The notes under the pieces were generated by a model that saw nothing but the letters and a program-made list of their open reading frames with translations, ran no database searches and had not been told where the DNA came from. Positions 1 to 8,785 of a DNA stretch of 64,000 nucleotides are shown piece by piece. A program made the translations under genes and the position numbers. Every line of letters starts with the position of its first letter. The stretch's first letter is position 1. Origin of the DNA: JBDRCC01 sp043822065 [NCBI: archaeon] (GTDB lineage Archaea; Undinarchaeota; CAZHTU01); contig JBDRCC010000020.1 of assembly GCA_043822065.1 (NCBI GenBank), positions 62,001 through 126,000 on the forward strand, given 5' to 3'.

Positions 1-1111
1 TCAGTTTGTCACCGATATAAATCGCGGGATTGTACATGAGGTAGTCACAGTGCGTCTTAGAGCCAAATCCCAAGTGGCATGTCCCAACTGCCTTCTCTGC
101 CTCTAGCAGGGTCGTACCCTTGTAGATACTAGCATTTGGATTAGTGCCTATGCCAACTTCGAATAGGACGCCCCTGTCATTAGGCTCTCCTGCAACAAAC
201 TCCTTCATCCACTCCGTCGCGTCATCCCTTGCGGGGTCAACCGCCTCTATGGTCCCTTCGAGTATACGCCCGCTCTGGACCTCAAACCTAATCGGTCCAT
301 CCAATATCCCGCCAGTTTCCTCTTCCTTATACATCCCACTCAAGCCGTCAATAACAACAACGCCGCTGGCTTGCATGTAATCGACAGGCTCCCAGAAAGT
401 TTCGCCGCCTGGCAAATTCCTCATGTTCTTCACTTTGGTAATATCTCCATTGCTTAAGTCCACTTTACTCTTCCCGCCAAAGAGCCTTATTTTCTTTCCG
501 GTCACCAGGCTTACCTTGATGTCGGTGCCAGCAGGAGTCCTTATGCGGACATTTTCCTTGTCATTCAATAAGTCCCGTATCGTTTCACAATTTTTTTGTA
601 TTTCTTTGTAATCTATATCTATCAATGTCGTATACATCTTCTCAGTTATGCCTGGCATCGGGACGCACCGGGTGGCATCTTCTTCCTTTAAGTGCCGCGG
701 ATACTTCTTGCGGGTATCATCAAAGTTCTTGGATAGCAGCAGCGCCCACACCTGCCTGACTTCCCCCTTCACTATGTCCTCCCCGCCGCTTATCCCATAG
801 ATGACAATGTCCGCAGATTTGCACTCGTCAATTAAGCGGTCCCCTGGCTTAACTGGGCTCTTCGGGTCGTCAAGGGATAGCGGAACTTTTTTTCCGTAGA
901 ATGCTGCTGTGCGGTAGCCCTTTTTTATTTCTATGTCGCCGCCATCCACCACGGTTAGGTAAACGTGGCCGCTAATCTTGCGTGCCTCTTCATAAAGGCT
1001 GATAAACATGCTCCTGTGCGCCTTATCCGTGAAAATTAGCAGCTTTTCGTCCTTTCTAAGGCCTATTGCTTCCTTTACAATCCTTGAGCTTGCGCTTTTC
1101 AGGCTTGCCAT
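1..1111 (-). CDS. M29-family (AmpT-like) aminopeptidase, C-terminus beyond the left edge
   Basis: About 370 codons run on the minus strand from an ATG at 1111 to the window edge, so the C-terminal end is missing. The translation resembles thermophilic M29 metallo-aminopeptidases: a GIGTN segment, then GTCHLGFG, then an H-C-D triplet, which are the places where M29 enzymes hold their metal ligands. A TATA-like TTATATA lies about 35 bases before the ATG. It is a paralogue of the complete gene at 37041-38045. The DNA looks somewhat more AT-rich than its neighbours. The family assignment comes from motifs only; the peptide substrate is unknown. Confidence 0.75.
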   Translation of the reverse strand, partial: MASLKSASSRIVKEAIGLRKDEKLLIFTDKAHRSMFISLYEEARKISGHVYLTVVDGGDIEIKKGYRTAAFYGKKVPLSLDDPKSPVKPGDRLIDECKSADIVIYGISGGEDIVKGEVRQVWALLLSKNFDDTRKKYPRHLKEEDATRCVPMPGITEKMYTTLIDIDYKEIQKNCETIRDLLNDKENVRIRTPAGTDIKVSLVTGKKIRLFGGKSKVDLSNGDITKVKNMRNLPGGETFWEPVDYMQASGVVVIDGLSGMYKEEETGGILDGPIRFEVQSGRILEGTIEAVDPARDDATEWMKEFVAGEPNDRGVLFEVGIGTNPNASIYKGTTLLEAEKAVGTCHLGFGSKTHCDYLMYNPAIYIGDKL

Positions 1112-1168
1112 CTGCGTTGTCTTAAATGTTTTGTATCCTGCGGTATATAACTCTTTGTGTCGCTTACG

Positions 1169-3229
1169 CTATTTCTTGCCCCAGTCGGCCTTCGATTTGC
1201 ATTTCGGGTCTATGCACATCTCCCACGGCCTCTTGCCGCGGTTTATTACCTTGATGACCGGCTTGCCGCACTCCTTGCATACCTTGCCCTCACCCTTTAT
1301 CAGCCCTCCCTGCGGGAGCGGGTAGCTATTGCTGCACTTCGGGTAGTTTGAGCAGCCAGCAAACCGTTTCTTCGAAACCTTTGCACGGATTATCCTCAGC
1401 TCGCCCTCGCCGCAGGCTGGGCACTTCCCTATTGCCTTCTCCGCCTTTTTCGTCTCTATGTATGAGGACTGGAGCTCCCTTCCGATTTCAAGCTCGTCCT
1501 CCTTGAATTTTGACAGGACTTCCGTCAGGATGGTCTTCGCGTCCTCAAGAACGTCTTCCTGCCTCATCTTGCCGGACTGTATTGCCTCCATGTCATCCTC
1601 AAACTTCCGCGTCAGCGCGGGGTCTATTATCTGCGGGACGTGCTTCTCGAGCGTGGAAATGATGTTCATCCCGAGCTCCGTGACTTCTATCGACCTGCCC
1701 GTGATGTAGTTCCTGTCCTGCAGGGTGGTTATTATCTGCGCCCTCGTCGACTTTGTCCCGAGCACGAGCGAGTCAAGCTTCCTTATGAGGGACGCCTCAG
1801 TGTACCTTGCAGGCGGCTGGGTCTGCTTTTCGTGCAGCTCTATCCCAAGCACATTTAGACTGCCACCCTTTGACAGGTCAGGTATCTCGTCCTCCTTCAG
1901 CCCGACGTATGGCTCATACAATACGTGCCAGCCCTTCTCGACAGTCCTTGTCCCCTTGGAGATGAACGGCTCTTCCGCGACGAGTATCCTTGCGGCTACG
2001 GTCTCCCTTACTGCCGGCTTCCCGAAGACTGAAAGGAACCTCTTCGCAATCAGGTCGTACAGGCTCCTCAGCGGCTTGTCAAGCTCCGACGGCATTTCGC
2101 CAGTCGGGTGGATTGGCGGGTGCGCAGGGTCCTTTCCCTTTCCAACAGTTGGAATCATCTTGTCCTTCAGGACCTCTGCTGCGAGAACCGAGTACACCGG
2201 GTTCCTCTGGAGCGCCTGGACCACCTTACTCAGGTTTATCCCAGGCGGGAACTGCTGGGACGCAGTCCTCGGGTATGAAATGAGCGCCATCTCGTAAAGC
2301 GTCTGCGCAAGCTTCTGGGTGTATGCTGGCTTGAACCCGAAGACGCGGTAAGCTTCGGTCTGGAGGGTGGTCAGGTCGAACGGCACAGGCGGGCTCTGGT
2401 TCTGCCTCTTCCTGTCGACTGACTCAACCTTGCCGTCTTTCCCCCTGCACTTCGCTACTATCTTCTCTGCGTCCTCACGCTTGTCGAACTTTTCCTTCTC
2501 GTGCCAGGCAGAGTACGGCGTATTGTCCGCCTTGAACTTTAGCTCCACCTGGAAATATGTCTGCGGGGCGAAGGCGCGTATGTCCCTCTCCCTATCGACG
2601 AGTATCTTGAGTGCCGGGCCCTGGACTCTACCGGTTGACATGGTCAGGAAATTCCCTGACGCCTTCCGTATGGCGTGCGTCAGCGCCCTGCTGACGTTTA
2701 TGCCGTAAAACCAGTCAAGCTTGTGCCTAGCCTCGCCAGATTCTGCGAGCTGGAAGTCAGGCTTTTCAAGGCTCTCAAATGTCCTTACTAGCTCCTCCTT
2801 GGTCAGGGTCGAGAACTTCATCCGCTTGGACTTTTTCATCGAGCCAGGCGGGCATGCATGCTCTATTATGTTGTGGCCTATGAGCTCGCCCTCCAGGTCG
2901 TAGTCAGTCGCGACGACGAATTTTGAAGCCCCAACTGCAAGGGACTTTATCCTCTGAAGGTATGGCTTAGAAAACTTCGCATTCTTGTCGACATCGGAAA
3001 TCGGAGCCCAGCTGATGCCGAAAACCGGGTACTCCCAGCCGCTCTCTGTCTGCTTGAGCCCGAAAATATGGCCCACCGACGAGACGACGACTATCTCCTC
3101 GCCCCCGTGGCTGAGAATGTAATTTGAGACCTGCCCCTTTTTCTCCTCCTTGACCGGGCCGTCTGCCAGCGAAGCCGCAATCCTCCTGGAAACGTTCGGC
3201 TTCTCAGTTATAACAAGCGTATAGGGCAT
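1169..3229 (-). CDS. topA: DNA topoisomerase I (type IA)
   Basis: A 686-residue type IA topoisomerase that relaxes negative supercoils by cutting one strand. The N-terminal Toprim domain starts YTLVITEKPNVSRRIA. The catalytic tyrosine is Y319 in SYPRTASQ. The C-terminus carries two Cys4 zinc ribbons (about residues 603-632 and 651-677). An ATTTATAAG box at about 3253-3262 lies 27 bases before the ATG, which fits a leaderless mRNA; an out-of-frame ATG just upstream is ignored. It has no helicase domain, so it is not reverse gyrase. The NAD kinase gene lies upstream on the same strand, with a 38-base gap. Confidence 0.95.
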   Translation of the reverse strand: MPYTLVITEKPNVSRRIAASLADGPVKEEKKGQVSNYILSHGGEEIVVVSSVGHIFGLKQTESGWEYPVFGISWAPISDVDKNAKFSKPYLQRIKSLAVGASKFVVATDYDLEGELIGHNIIEHACPPGSMKKSKRMKFSTLTKEELVRTFESLEKPDFQLAESGEARHKLDWFYGINVSRALTHAIRKASGNFLTMSTGRVQGPALKILVDRERDIRAFAPQTYFQVELKFKADNTPYSAWHEKEKFDKREDAEKIVAKCRGKDGKVESVDRKRQNQSPPVPFDLTTLQTEAYRVFGFKPAYTQKLAQTLYEMALISYPRTASQQFPPGINLSKVVQALQRNPVYSVLAAEVLKDKMIPTVGKGKDPAHPPIHPTGEMPSELDKPLRSLYDLIAKRFLSVFGKPAVRETVAARILVAEEPFISKGTRTVEKGWHVLYEPYVGLKEDEIPDLSKGGSLNVLGIELHEKQTQPPARYTEASLIRKLDSLVLGTKSTRAQIITTLQDRNYITGRSIEVTELGMNIISTLEKHVPQIIDPALTRKFEDDMEAIQSGKMRQEDVLEDAKTILTEVLSKFKEDELEIGRELQSSYIETKKAEKAIGKCPACGEGELRIIRAKVSKKRFAGCSNYPKCSNSYPLPQGGLIKGEGKVCKECGKPVIKVINRGKRPWEMCIDPKCKSKADWGKK

Positions 3230-3267
3230 AGCATGGATGGATTTACTAAACCTTATAAATACTTTCC

Positions 3268-4056
3268 CTATCGGTGCAGGAATTCAAGCTTCTCATAGAA
3301 GCTTTCCCTGAACCTGACGATGTGCGCCTTCTCGTCCGACTTTTTTATCCTGATTTTCTCATGCCTGATGTTATGGCGCTCTATCCCGTCGGCAACTACC
3401 ATCATCTCGCCGGTCTCGATGGCAACGTCAATGACGCTGCTGTCCGGGATAACCAGGGACTTGGACGAGAGGGAGTGGGGGGAAAGGGGCGTTATTATTA
3501 TGACCTCTGCGAGCGGGTGCACTATGGGCCCGCCGGCCGAAAGCGAATAGGCAGTGGAGCCGGTCGGCGTTGCAAGAATCAACCCGTCGGACCTGAAGGT
3601 CTTGTACCCTTTATTGTCAACAACAACCTTCATCTGGCACAGTCTGCCCGGCTTATGGGTCATGATGACAATCTCATTCAGGACGGGATGCTGCCTCTTC
3701 TTGTTTATCCAGAAGTCTAGCTTGGCCCGCTCGACGATTCTGTAGTCCCCCGCAAGGACTCTCTTTATTGCAGACCTGTAGTCCCTCTCGGTCGCCTCGC
3801 AAAGGAAGCCGATGCCCCCCTTTTTTATGCCCAGAATCGGCGTCGAGTTCCTCTGCAGGTAGGCTGTTTTCAGCATTGTGCCGTCCCCGCCGATGGCAAT
3901 TATCATGTCGGCCTTGCCAGAATAGGGCTTGGCCTTCACGGCCTTTACAAGGTTTCCAGAATACTTGACATCGTGCCCCCTTAGCAGGGCTTTGACATTT
4001 TTGACAATCTCAAGGACCTTTGGGTCAGTTTTATGGGCGGTTATTACGAACTTCAT
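3268..4056 (-). CDS. nadK: NAD kinase
   Basis: Makes NADP+ from NAD+ in the cytoplasm. The 262-residue protein shows the kinase signature GGDGT and the nucleotide-binding segment TPTGSTAYSLSAGGP. The ATG at 4056 (MKFVITAHK) is preferred over an in-frame ATG 39 bases upstream because a CTTTATATTA box at 4079-4088 sits about 27 bases before it, which would place the longer start upstream of transcription. The gene is divergent from the endonuclease gene at 4156. Confidence 0.93.
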   Translation of the reverse strand: MKFVITAHKTDPKVLEIVKNVKALLRGHDVKYSGNLVKAVKAKPYSGKADMIIAIGGDGTMLKTAYLQRNSTPILGIKKGGIGFLCEATERDYRSAIKRVLAGDYRIVERAKLDFWINKKRQHPVLNEIVIMTHKPGRLCQMKVVVDNKGYKTFRSDGLILATPTGSTAYSLSAGGPIVHPLAEVIIITPLSPHSLSSKSLVIPDSSVIDVAIETGEMMVVADGIERHNIRHEKIRIKKSDEKAHIVRFRESFYEKLEFLHR

Positions 4057-4155
4057 TAAACTAATTATGAATGTTGGTAATATAAAGTTACCCAATGGGT
4101 TACTGGCATCTTACTCTCTCTAAACGTTTAAGGGTTAAAAATCCTAAATTATTTC

Positions 4156-4959
4156 ATGAAGTTTGATTTGTCGCAGGTTGAATTCTCCGAAACTGACATA
4201 GAGCGCGAAATAAAAATACCAAACAAATTAACCCCCGAATTGGCAGAAATAATTGGTTTGCATCTGGGCGACGGGAATATTTACAAGCAAGCTGGCCGTG
4301 GCTCTGTATTTTCGTATACTTGCTGTCTTGACCAAGAAAGAGCGTATTATGATCAATACTTCATTCCAAAATTGAAGGGTCTCTTCAATTTGAAGGTAAG
4401 ACCTCACATACCAAAAGAGAACGAATACCGCATTCGGATATACTCTAAAGCTCTTTTTACTTTTTTTACAAAGGTTCTCAAAATTCCAGCATGTAATAAA
4501 AATAGTATGCTAGCCGTCCCCCAATATATAAAAGAAAGCAGCCGTGAAGTTAACAATGCTTTTGTTCGAGGGTTTGCCGATACTGATTTTTGTCTAATTT
4601 TTAAAAAGCGGCACAAAAAATTCCATTACTACCCTTCAATAACCGGCATGTTGTCCTCAGCCACTATACTACAGTATATCGAAGACTATCTCCAAGCAAT
4701 GGGCTTCGAACTATCTCATTGCTACAACCGCAGACAATACGACCGTAGAACCGGTAAGTTCTACACAAAGAATGAAATCGCGCTCTACGGTTCGGATAAT
4801 CTTGGAAAGTGGATGCGGGAAATAGGATTCTCGAATCCAAAGAATATTACTAGATACGCGATTTGGAAACAATACGGCATCTGCCCACCGCAGATAACTC
4901 AGGAAGAACGGAACCGAATCCTAAGTGGAGAGCGGTCACCCTACTCCCATTATGAGTAA
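4156..4959 (+). CDS. Free-standing LAGLIDADG homing endonuclease-like protein
   Basis: A 267-residue protein with two LAGLIDADG-type helices: AEIIGLHLGDGNI (about residues 30-42) and NAFVRGFADTDF (about 134-145). Two motifs in one chain suggest a monomeric double-strand endonuclease. It is not embedded in a host protein or an rRNA gene. Its TAA stop (4957-4959) abuts the 3' end of the intron-bearing tRNA-Ile at 4960, on the opposite strand. The coding sequence is visibly more AT-rich than neighbouring genes, which suggests transfer. A maturase or regulatory use of the fold cannot be excluded. Confidence 0.75.
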   Translation: MKFDLSQVEFSETDIEREIKIPNKLTPELAEIIGLHLGDGNIYKQAGRGSVFSYTCCLDQERAYYDQYFIPKLKGLFNLKVRPHIPKENEYRIRIYSKALFTFFTKVLKIPACNKNSMLAVPQYIKESSREVNNAFVRGFADTDFCLIFKKRHKKFHYYPSITGMLSSATILQYIEDYLQAMGFELSHCYNRRQYDRRTGKFYTKNEIALYGSDNLGKWMREIGFSNPKNITRYAIWKQYGICPPQITQEERNRILSGERSPYSHYE

Positions 4960-5060
4960 TGGGCCTGGAGAGATTTGAACTCTCGACTTCCAGCTATCCT
5001 AGGATGTACAGAGTACAGCCATATAAGACTGGCACTCTAACCAAGCTGAGTTACAAGCCC
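4960..5060 (-). tRNA. tRNA-Ile(UAU) with 26-nt intron
   Basis: The minus strand folds as a tRNA: acceptor GGGCTTG/CAGGCCC, D stem ACTC/GAGT, T arm GAGAG-TTCAAAT-CTCTC, discriminator A, CCA not encoded. The anticodon stem CCAGT/GCTGG is interrupted by an intron at 4996-5021, after position 37. The junction forms a canonical bulge-helix-bulge: central helix CTTA/TAGG, 3-nt bulges TAT and ATA, and an inner TGTAC/GTACA hairpin. Splicing gives the loop CTTATAA, anticodon UAU, which reads AUA. Spliced length is 75 nt. Confidence 0.88.
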
Positions 5061-5119
5061 GTAACGATAGCTTAGAAAACTGTTATATTTATATATATCC
5101 CTCTTAGCTAGTATCAAAC

Positions 5120-6007
5120 ATGGAAACGAAGCATGAAGTGAGGGCAGTTCTGGAAGAAGCCGGCTTTGACATCTTCGAGACCAGCCGCGGCTACTCATAC
5201 GACTTTATCGCCAGGAAGGAATCCAGGCTCATCTTCATCAAGACCCTCTCCAACCTGGAGTCGTTTTCGCTCGAGCACGCAAAGGACCTTTCCTCCCTTT
5301 CAAATGAGCTGAGGGCGAGCGTCCTCATCGTCGCGGACGGCTCGGCAGCAGGGAAGCTGAAGGATGACACAGTCTACGAGCGGTTTGAAATTCCCGCAAT
5401 CACCGTCGGCACCCTCAGGCACATACTCGAGGGGGAGGACCCCCTGGTCCGCGCCGGAAGGGGCGGATTTTACGTCCAGATTGACGGAGACCGGCTGCGG
5501 GAGATTAGGGAGCAGTCAGGAATGTCGCTCGAGCACCTGGCAAGGCGCGCCGGAGTGTCTAGGAAGTCAGTCCGCGAATACGAATCATCCGGAAGCGCGA
5601 CAATCAAGACCGCGATCCACCTTGAGCAGATAATCCAGGAGTCGGTCGCCAAGCCGATAAACGTATTCGAAATCGAGACAACGCTTATCGAGCGCAAAAT
5701 CCATGCGTTCGAGAACTCCGTCGTCCAGAAGCTGAACGTCCTTGGCTTCGACGTCGCATACGCGAAAAAGTCCCCGTTCAACATAGTGGCGCGCGAGGCG
5801 AAGGAGGACATAATCTCGGGGCTTACCAACGAGAACTTAAGGGAAAAGGCGACAGTCCTCAGGCGCGTCGGAGACCTCCTTGAAGCTGAGCCGCTCTTCA
5901 TACTCAAGAAGTCCAGGACAACTGAAATCGAGGGAATCCCGGTAATCGACGAGAAGCTCCTCAAGAAGATACGCGACCTTGACGAGTTTATTGAAGCGTG
6001 CAGGTAA
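5120..6007 (+). CDS. Archaeal HTH-type transcriptional regulator (COG1395-like)
   Basis: A 295-residue protein with an N-terminal nuclease-like alpha/beta domain (about residues 1-110), an XRE-type helix-turn-helix (about 126-172, LREIREQSGMSLEHLARRAG) and a C-terminal domain that resembles a second copy of the N-terminal fold. This order is typical of the conserved archaeal putative regulators of the MJ1164 type. Target genes are unknown. TATATTTATA-like sequence precedes the gene. It is followed 4 bases later by the MBL-fold gene, so the two are probably cotranscribed. Confidence 0.8.
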   Translation: METKHEVRAVLEEAGFDIFETSRGYSYDFIARKESRLIFIKTLSNLESFSLEHAKDLSSLSNELRASVLIVADGSAAGKLKDDTVYERFEIPAITVGTLRHILEGEDPLVRAGRGGFYVQIDGDRLREIREQSGMSLEHLARRAGVSRKSVREYESSGSATIKTAIHLEQIIQESVAKPINVFEIETTLIERKIHAFENSVVQKLNVLGFDVAYAKKSPFNIVAREAKEDIISGLTNENLREKATVLRRVGDLLEAEPLFILKKSRTTEIEGIPVIDEKLLKKIRDLDEFIEACR

Positions 6008-6011
6008 CCAA

Positions 6012-6797
6012 ATGGACAGAGTACTCTTCATGGGCACCGGCGGAGGAAGGTGGAACTGCATCTACCAGACGCGCTCGACGGCAGGCTTCAGGCTCGAGCT
6101 CGGGCAGAAAAAAATCCACATCGACCCTGGTCCCGGCACGATTTCCAGGTACAAGGCGCTCAGGATAAATCCGCGGACGAACAGCTGTATAATTGTCACA
6201 CACTGCCACCTCGACCACTACGACGACGCAGAGGTGCTTATCGAGGCGATGAGTATGGGAAAAAAGGGCGGCGTCCTACTCGCAGGAAAGAACGTTCTTG
6301 AAGGCACCGGCAACTTCCAGTCGCCAGTCAACACCTTCCACCGCGCCCTGCTTGCTGAGTCCAAAGTGCTCTCAGACGGCGGGGAGTACCTCCTTGACAA
6401 AATAAGGATAGAGGCGGTCGGCTTGAAGCACTCTGAGCCGGAGAACATCGGCGTCATCTTCCATTCCAGCTCAAAAATCGGGTACGTGTCGGACACAGAA
6501 TACTTTCCCGCACTCGCCCGCAGGTTCAAGGGAATGGACCTGCTTATACTCAACCTCCTGCGCCCGGCAAACTTCAGGATTCCGGGGCACATGTGCACCG
6601 AAGACGCAATCACGCTCATAAACGAGGCAAAGCCGCGCAGGTGCGCCATAACCCACTTCGGGCTCAAGATGGTCCGCGCAAACCCGGCCGCCCACGCCGC
6701 GAAGATATCCTCCTCAACAGGAATCGAATGCATAGCCGCAGAGGACGGGATGCGCCTCGATGTGGCGAAGCAGACCAATTTACAGTCTTTCAGCTAA
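6012..6797 (+). CDS. MBL-fold metallo-hydrolase
   Basis: A 261-residue metallo-beta-lactamase-fold protein. The metal site HCHLDH is at residues 64-69, an upstream D in HIDPGPG and later histidines (GHMCTED, ITHFG) complete the usual ligand set. No beta-CASP or KH domain is visible, so it is not the archaeal CPSF nuclease. The ATG at 6012 starts 4 bases after the preceding stop. Substrate cannot be inferred. Confidence 0.8.
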   Translation: MDRVLFMGTGGGRWNCIYQTRSTAGFRLELGQKKIHIDPGPGTISRYKALRINPRTNSCIIVTHCHLDHYDDAEVLIEAMSMGKKGGVLLAGKNVLEGTGNFQSPVNTFHRALLAESKVLSDGGEYLLDKIRIEAVGLKHSEPENIGVIFHSSSKIGYVSDTEYFPALARRFKGMDLLILNLLRPANFRIPGHMCTEDAITLINEAKPRRCAITHFGLKMVRANPAAHAAKISSSTGIECIAAEDGMRLDVAKQTNLQSFS

Positions 6798-6828
6798 AAA
6801 TATAAACCTTGGCGGGATTAGTCTTCAC

Positions 6829-7551
6829 ATGCGGATGTCCTACATATTTACAATCGCCCTTGCAGTGGCAGCAATCATACTCCTCTACGCCTCAATAGGG
6901 TTTTACGTCGACCGCTCCGAAGCCGAGGCCTGCACCCAGACGCAGGAGCGGCTTGAACAGGCAACCCCAACGCTTCTTGGGGGGCAGCTCAAGTATGTTC
7001 TCTCAGAATTCGGCATGCCCGAGGTGCAAACCCCGGCGCCGGCTGATTACACGGCGTCAATTGCCTCCCTGCGGGCGCGCGGAACCGAAGACCCAGCCAA
7101 GCTGATAGACCTGACAACATTTGAAACAAGCCACTTCCTAATGTCGGGCTATCTGAAGACATCCGAGTGCAACCTCTTCACGAACCTTGCGCGCGTAAAT
7201 CTCGGCCGCTCCTCCCTTTTCCTCGGAGAGCTTCTCAAGGGCACGGATGTCTCCCTTCTTGAAGGCGAGCTATCGGACGTAGACTCAAGCTACCTAGTGA
7301 TAATACATTCCGCAGTCCCTGACAAATGCGGCTACGAGCCTGAGAACCTCTTCCTGACAATCTTGGAGGAGAAATACTGCGCAGGCCTGCACGAGCAGGC
7401 ATTCCTTCTAGCGCAGTACCTCAAGGCAAGCTTGGACGACGTCCAGGACGCGCCATCCAAAACCTACCGCGCAGTTATGCTCAACTGCATGGCAGACTGC
7501 GTAAATAGGGACGCCTGCCTGGATAACTGTTTAAATGAGAAAATAGCTTAG
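6829..7551 (+). CDS. Membrane-anchored protein of unknown function
   Basis: A 240-residue protein with one N-terminal membrane segment (YIFTIALAVAAIILLYASI) and a long extracytoplasmic domain that contains about ten cysteines, six of them in the last 60 residues. No family recognised. The ATG at 6829 lies about 27 bases after an AAATATAAAC box, which supports this start (a second ATG is 6 bases later). The cysteines could form disulfides outside the cell, but that is inference. Confidence 0.65.
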   Translation: MRMSYIFTIALAVAAIILLYASIGFYVDRSEAEACTQTQERLEQATPTLLGGQLKYVLSEFGMPEVQTPAPADYTASIASLRARGTEDPAKLIDLTTFETSHFLMSGYLKTSECNLFTNLARVNLGRSSLFLGELLKGTDVSLLEGELSDVDSSYLVIIHSAVPDKCGYEPENLFLTILEEKYCAGLHEQAFLLAQYLKASLDDVQDAPSKTYRAVMLNCMADCVNRDACLDNCLNEKIA

Positions 7552-7560
7552 TTCAGCCAC

Positions 7561-7668
7561 GGGCTCGTGGCGAAATGGTATCGCGCCGCCTTCGCATAAC
7601 ATTTTCTTTTAGAAAAGGAAAGCGTTAGGAAAAGGCGGAGGCTGCGGGTTCAAATCCCGCCGAGTCCA
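7561..7668 (+). tRNA. tRNA-Ala(CGC) with 36-nt intron
   Basis: Acceptor GGGCTCG/CGAGTCC includes the G3-U70 wobble that identifies alanine tRNA. D stem GCGA/TCGC, anticodon stem CCGCC/GGCGG, T arm GCGGG-TTCAAAT-CCCGC, discriminator A, no encoded CCA. The spliced loop is TTCGCAA, anticodon CGC. The intron (7597-7632) folds into a long hairpin with apex CTTTTAGAAAA. The central helix of the splice motif (TTCG/AGGA) has one G-A mismatch, so the bulge-helix-bulge is relaxed. Confidence 0.87.
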
Positions 7669-7707
7669 CTAATAATTATTATATAGGCCACTTTCAATAT
7701 CTCGCTT

Positions 7708-8775
7708 ATGTTTGGATTTTTCAAGGAAAAGACCAACTTTTACAAGCTGGAGGAGAAAATCTCTGGTTACTCCAAACAGGGCTGGCATTCCTACCTGCTG
7801 TCCACCTACGCCCACAATGCCGCAGTCAAGTCGCTGGCAAAGCGCGGCAAGGCTATATCTGCAGCCTTTTACATCGAGTCAAAGCTCGATGCGGCGGAGC
7901 TGTCGGAAGTCCTTGCGCGGCGCATCGGGGACTTCACAATAGCCGAGTCAAAGCTTTCCCAGCTCAAGCTCAGCGAAATCGAGCAGCTGTACCTAACGGA
8001 TTATCTCTCCGGGGAGCTGTCTGACAAGGAAATCTACCCTCTAAAGATGCGCATGCCGGACTTCGAGAAAATGCTCAAGAAGGCGCTTACTGGCGGGAAG
8101 AACTATCTGCTGGACATAGGCTGCTGGAACGAGGAGTTCTTAGACGCACTCGAGGACAAATTCTTCTCAAAAAACAAGTACGACCACCTGCTAATCGGCA
8201 CGGACTCTGGTGACGTAACCTGCGGGCGGGTTGACAGCCCAGACAAGGAGGATGAGCATGACAGGTTATACGACCCTAGTGACGCCGAGGACGAGCCGGA
8301 TACTCCTTTCAGGGAGTTCTACCAGTTTGAAGTGGAGAGCAAGCACGATATTGCCGATGCCTATTACGAAGCCTGGGAGAAGACGGGAATCCTCAATGAG
8401 CTGCCGGACGGCTTCAAGCGCGACGACATACTCCGCTTCAGGTACGAAAAAAACATACTCACACTGCACGGCTTCCTTGGGGACTACCTTTCAACCAAGC
8501 GGCTTTTCAAGAAGGACTTCCTGGAAAAAACAAAATTCGACGTAATCTTCCTCCGCAGGATGTTCCCCTATGTCGACTACAAAGATGTTTTTGAGGAGAC
8601 TAATACGTTCACAAAGAGCTACTTCATAGTCTCCTACAGCCTTCCCTACACGAAGGACGACAAGCCAAACCCCTCGCCAGCTGAACTTTTGTCAGAGCTG
8701 AAGAAATACGGATTCAAAAAGGCGGACCTGTACGAGACCGAGACCTTCTTCTGGCTCCTTGCCAAAAAGAAATAA
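7708..8775 (+). CDS. Unknown protein, possible divergent SAM methyltransferase
   Basis: A 355-residue soluble protein. The middle contains YLLDIGCWNEEFLDAL (about residues 132-147), which resembles motif I of class I methyltransferases (D-x-G-C), and later FDVIFLRRMFPYVDY and SYFIVSYSLP, which could be the post-motif strands. The N-terminal 120 residues are helical and the middle holds a very acidic insert (about residues 180-215). Motif I lacks the usual second glycine, so enzyme activity is uncertain. Confidence 0.5.
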   Translation: MFGFFKEKTNFYKLEEKISGYSKQGWHSYLLSTYAHNAAVKSLAKRGKAISAAFYIESKLDAAELSEVLARRIGDFTIAESKLSQLKLSEIEQLYLTDYLSGELSDKEIYPLKMRMPDFEKMLKKALTGGKNYLLDIGCWNEEFLDALEDKFFSKNKYDHLLIGTDSGDVTCGRVDSPDKEDEHDRLYDPSDAEDEPDTPFREFYQFEVESKHDIADAYYEAWEKTGILNELPDGFKRDDILRFRYEKNILTLHGFLGDYLSTKRLFKKDFLEKTKFDVIFLRRMFPYVDYKDVFEETNTFTKSYFIVSYSLPYTKDDKPNPSPAELLSELKKYGFKKADLYETETFFWLLAKKK

Positions 8776-8785
8776 GGGCGGCAAA

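Noticed and set aside
1169-3229. Reverse gyrase
   Set aside because: The protein begins directly with the Toprim domain and has no N-terminal helicase domain.
4156-4959. An intein
   Set aside because: The LAGLIDADG frame has its own start and stop, and no flanking extein or splice-site residues are seen.
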